Positions 61,832 through 64,000 of a stretch of 64,000 bases of DNA are shown piece by piece. A model generated the notes under the pieces. The model ran no database searches. It was given only the letters and a program-made list of their open reading frames with translations, and had not been told where the DNA came from. The position numbers were made by a program, and so were the translations under genes. The stretch is taken from the NCBI GenBank assembly GCA_008360955.1, contig LUCM01000849.1, positions 109,418-173,417 on the forward strand, written 5' to 3'. The first letter of the stretch is position 1. Every line of letters begins with the position of its first letter. This DNA is from Fasciolopsis buskii (Eukaryota > Platyhelminthes > Trematoda > Plagiorchiida > Fasciolidae).

Positions 61832-61869
<38 letters not shown>
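61832..61869. repeat. (AT)n microsatellite, right of hammerhead-like remnant
   Basis: About 19 uninterrupted AT units, 15 bases beyond the remnant. Confidence 0.97.
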
Positions 61870-61872
<3 letters not shown>

Positions 61873-62754
61873 GGGAATAATTGGACGGGAGCCGACGGAA
61901 TACATATCGCGGATCAGCGCAGCAACTGCACAACGGGAGAATTTTACCCTAATATGCCTACGCAACTATTTACTGGGAGTGAAATAAATTCAATGAACAA
62001 AAGACATTCGAGCACTGCGACTTCCGAATGGAAGTGATTGAAAACTTACACTATCTTCGTCGGTAACAGCATCAATGTCGTTTTGGGCGGGGCCAGGGCA
62101 CGTAATCTTCGCAAACACAAATCGTACAGTGTTGTATCCAAATGCATAACATAGCAGTCCGAGAGTTCCATGAGCCCTTATTGAGTGAAATGTACAGGGA
62201 AATTCCAAAAAAGAAAGCTGCTCAGTTGATGTTATTTTACTTCCAACAACCCAATTATGCTCACTCGTCAGCGGCCCGACGAACCAAAGTACTGCCTAAC
62301 TCTTGTATTTTAATACAGACATATTTCGTGTATATTCATATCTAAACATAAGTGTGTGAATGTACAGTTATGTAAATAAAAATAAAGTGTATATCGTTAT
62401 CCTGACTGTGATGTTTCGATATTACTCAGTAATACAAAACTAGACAAATCAGTATGAGGGATGCATAGCAAAACTGAAAAAATTCTGCCTCCATATAGGA
62501 TAACAAATACGTAGAATATTCCGTCTCAAAACACGAAGCGCAACTAAGCCAGAAAATTGAAACATTCCCTTAAGTGAACAAAAATAAAGTGCAAGAAATG
62601 GTTTAGAATAATTGGTCTTCGAGTTCAATATTACGGCCATTTAACCCGCCCTAAAATGCTCTGGTGTTGGCTGCGGCTCCATAACACCATCCAGTCAAAG
62701 AGAAAATAAACGCGGAATAGTGAAGATAGACCGCGAAAAAAGTCGAAGAAATAT
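61870..62754. other. Intergenic, nothing recognised
   Basis: Short open frames only; no repeat or RNA motif was identified. Confidence 0.35.
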
Positions 62755-63180
62755 CCAGGAGAGAAAGGATTTTAGATGAAACAACGCCACTGACTGCAAC
62801 ACAAAGCCATGTCACTTATTGTTTCCAAGCACAGCTTCGCGGGATCTCATGGATCTCAACCCAGTAGTCTAACTTCATTAGCACGAGCCAATCCATTGCA
62901 TAAAGTTTTTCTATTATTTTCCCAAGTCACCGACTGACCACTTAGATCCACCTTCAAATCATTACCTGCTACGAATAAAAGCGTACATTAGGCAGTCCTG
63001 GGCGCATGTGAAAAACAAACATCTACACCTGTTCATATTCAGTGTCCGCTCTAACAATTGAACCATATGACCTAGCACTTCAAGCCTAACTTCCGAGTCA
63101 CTGGGAAAGTTCCTTTCACCATATTCTACCAACAGCATGAAGAGACCGGCGTTCTAACGGCGAAGGTTGCCTTGTGAAAA
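62755..63180 (-). pseudogene. RTE-like LINE relic, C-terminal end of reverse transcriptase, copy 2
   Basis: On minus, EYGERNFPSDSEVRLEVLG and LLERTLNMNRCR parallel the copy at 50395-50960 (IWRENFASDSEVERNVLG, LERVLNENRLR). A further frame gives SVTWENNRKTLCNGLARANE, VRLLG and CLETISDMALCCSQWR, the usual C-terminus of this LINE type (MTW, GLA, LETISDMA, QWR). Stops and frame changes show decay. It reaches closer to the 3' end of the element than copy 1. Confidence 0.8.
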
Positions 63181-63379
63181 AATTGTGTAGATACCGAGCG
63201 AGCTCAATCGGATGAAGTCTTCATTTTAAAGTTCACGGAAGATAACAGGAGGATTGCAGTTGGTGAGGTACCATACAGGTAAAAGAAAGTAGTTTACAAT
63301 GTTCAAATGCATGGGCGTTGCCTTGAAGCGCATTAAGTAGTAAGCAATCCATTGACCTTAGTAAATCAAAACAATCGGG

Positions 63380-63480
63380 TCAGATCAAGGTTGGCCAAGC
63401 GGGTTAAGTGTCAGTCGTCCCACAAAGATCAGAGGTACGGATCCGCCGGACACTGTAGTGGTAACTGGCGCTTTTCTGCC
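63380..63480 (+). repeat. tRNA-Leu/Ser-like SINE repeat (family B), second copy
   Basis: A strong A box GTTGGCCAAGCGGGTTAAG (about 63390-63408) is followed by ATCAGAGGTACGGATCCGCC, a damaged B box. Related to the minus-strand copy at 34110-34235. No intact anticodon arm or acceptor stem was found, so this is not called as a tRNA gene. Confidence 0.6.
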
Positions 63481-64000
63481 GTACGGCCCATTACCACACT
63501 TGACCTAACGACATCTCGTGTGATTAAACGCCACTCTAAGTTTTGAGGTAGTGAGCCCCAGAGATTACGGGGCATGCTCCCCCCACTACACTCATGCTTC
63601 TTGAATGTCATTAAAACAAGCCACATTAACCTATGACATGGGCATTTAGTTTAACGACTCAATATCCACACTTCAATACAGGATTGAGACTTTCTTACAA
63701 AACTGGATCAACTTACGACAACAAAACGGGAGTCAGGAGACGTATGCACTCAAGGGCAGTGACTCAGAAGGAAAATCTACTGGGTTAACAGCAATCCCAC
63801 GGGATAAGGCTACTAAGCAAGGGCGGGCGGGTTGAATCCATGGGATGGGGCGGATCGGGCAACTCGATAAAAATCGCTCAAAGTCAAATGAAGGCTAGAC
63901 GCGACTAGACAGACCGTAGGTCGATCCAAACCTAGCAACAGTATATGTGTGAAGAGAGAAAATAAAACTTGAAACAACCAAAGAACAATTGAGCGGAACC
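63481..64000. other. Right end of window, nothing recognised
   Basis: No open frame or repeat that can be supported. A GC-rich string near 63820-63860 has a weak GGGTTGAATCC B-box look but no A box. Confidence 0.3.

Overview
The window looks like nuclear DNA of a parasitic flatworm, most likely a trematode. It is AT-rich and gene-poor, with kilobase introns. It holds decayed LINEs of types common in flukes, tRNA-derived SINE-like repeats, a CAP/venom-allergen-like (VAL) gene and a cytosolic-type 5'-nucleotidase, plus hammerhead ribozymes inside a short tandem repeat of the kind described for Penelope-like elements and schistosome satellites. Species cannot be told from the sequence. No bacterial operon, CRISPR array, rRNA or intact tRNA was seen.

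Layout. 1-1605 (minus): a broken Rex1/CR1-type LINE reverse transcriptase running off the left edge. 4.56-10.68 kb (minus): a VAL gene with a signal-peptide exon (10677-10495), a CAP exon (8229-8090) and a probable third exon (4614-4559). 10.7-20.4 kb: no recognised gene. 20.69-21.88 kb: the standout feature. A 317-bp tandem unit carries hammerhead ribozymes: two complete copies on plus, one complete on minus, one truncated on plus. The plus and minus blocks face each other as a palindrome with arms of about 360 bp, and the whole block is bounded by (TA)n. 28.97-30.6 kb (minus): a terminal coding exon and a short upstream exon of a coiled-coil-like protein, possibly related to CDK5RAP3. 35.78-36.01 kb (plus): a candidate small two-exon gene. 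43.51-47.41 kb (minus): three well-joined exons of a 5'-nucleotidase, the best-supported gene here; its intron 1 holds an (AAT)n microsatellite and its intron 2 a SINE. 50.4-51.0 kb and 62.75-63.18 kb (minus): two relics of the same RTE-like LINE. 61.72-61.87 kb: a second (TA)n-bounded segment with a degenerate hammerhead-like fold.

The genes do not form a pathway. The VAL protein is predicted to be secreted, and the 5'-nucleotidase to act on nucleotides inside the cell. The retroelement relics, SINEs, microsatellites and ribozyme block account for most of the recognisable non-genic sequence. Exon calls rest on reading frame, splice consensus and phase agreement by eye; no search was run.
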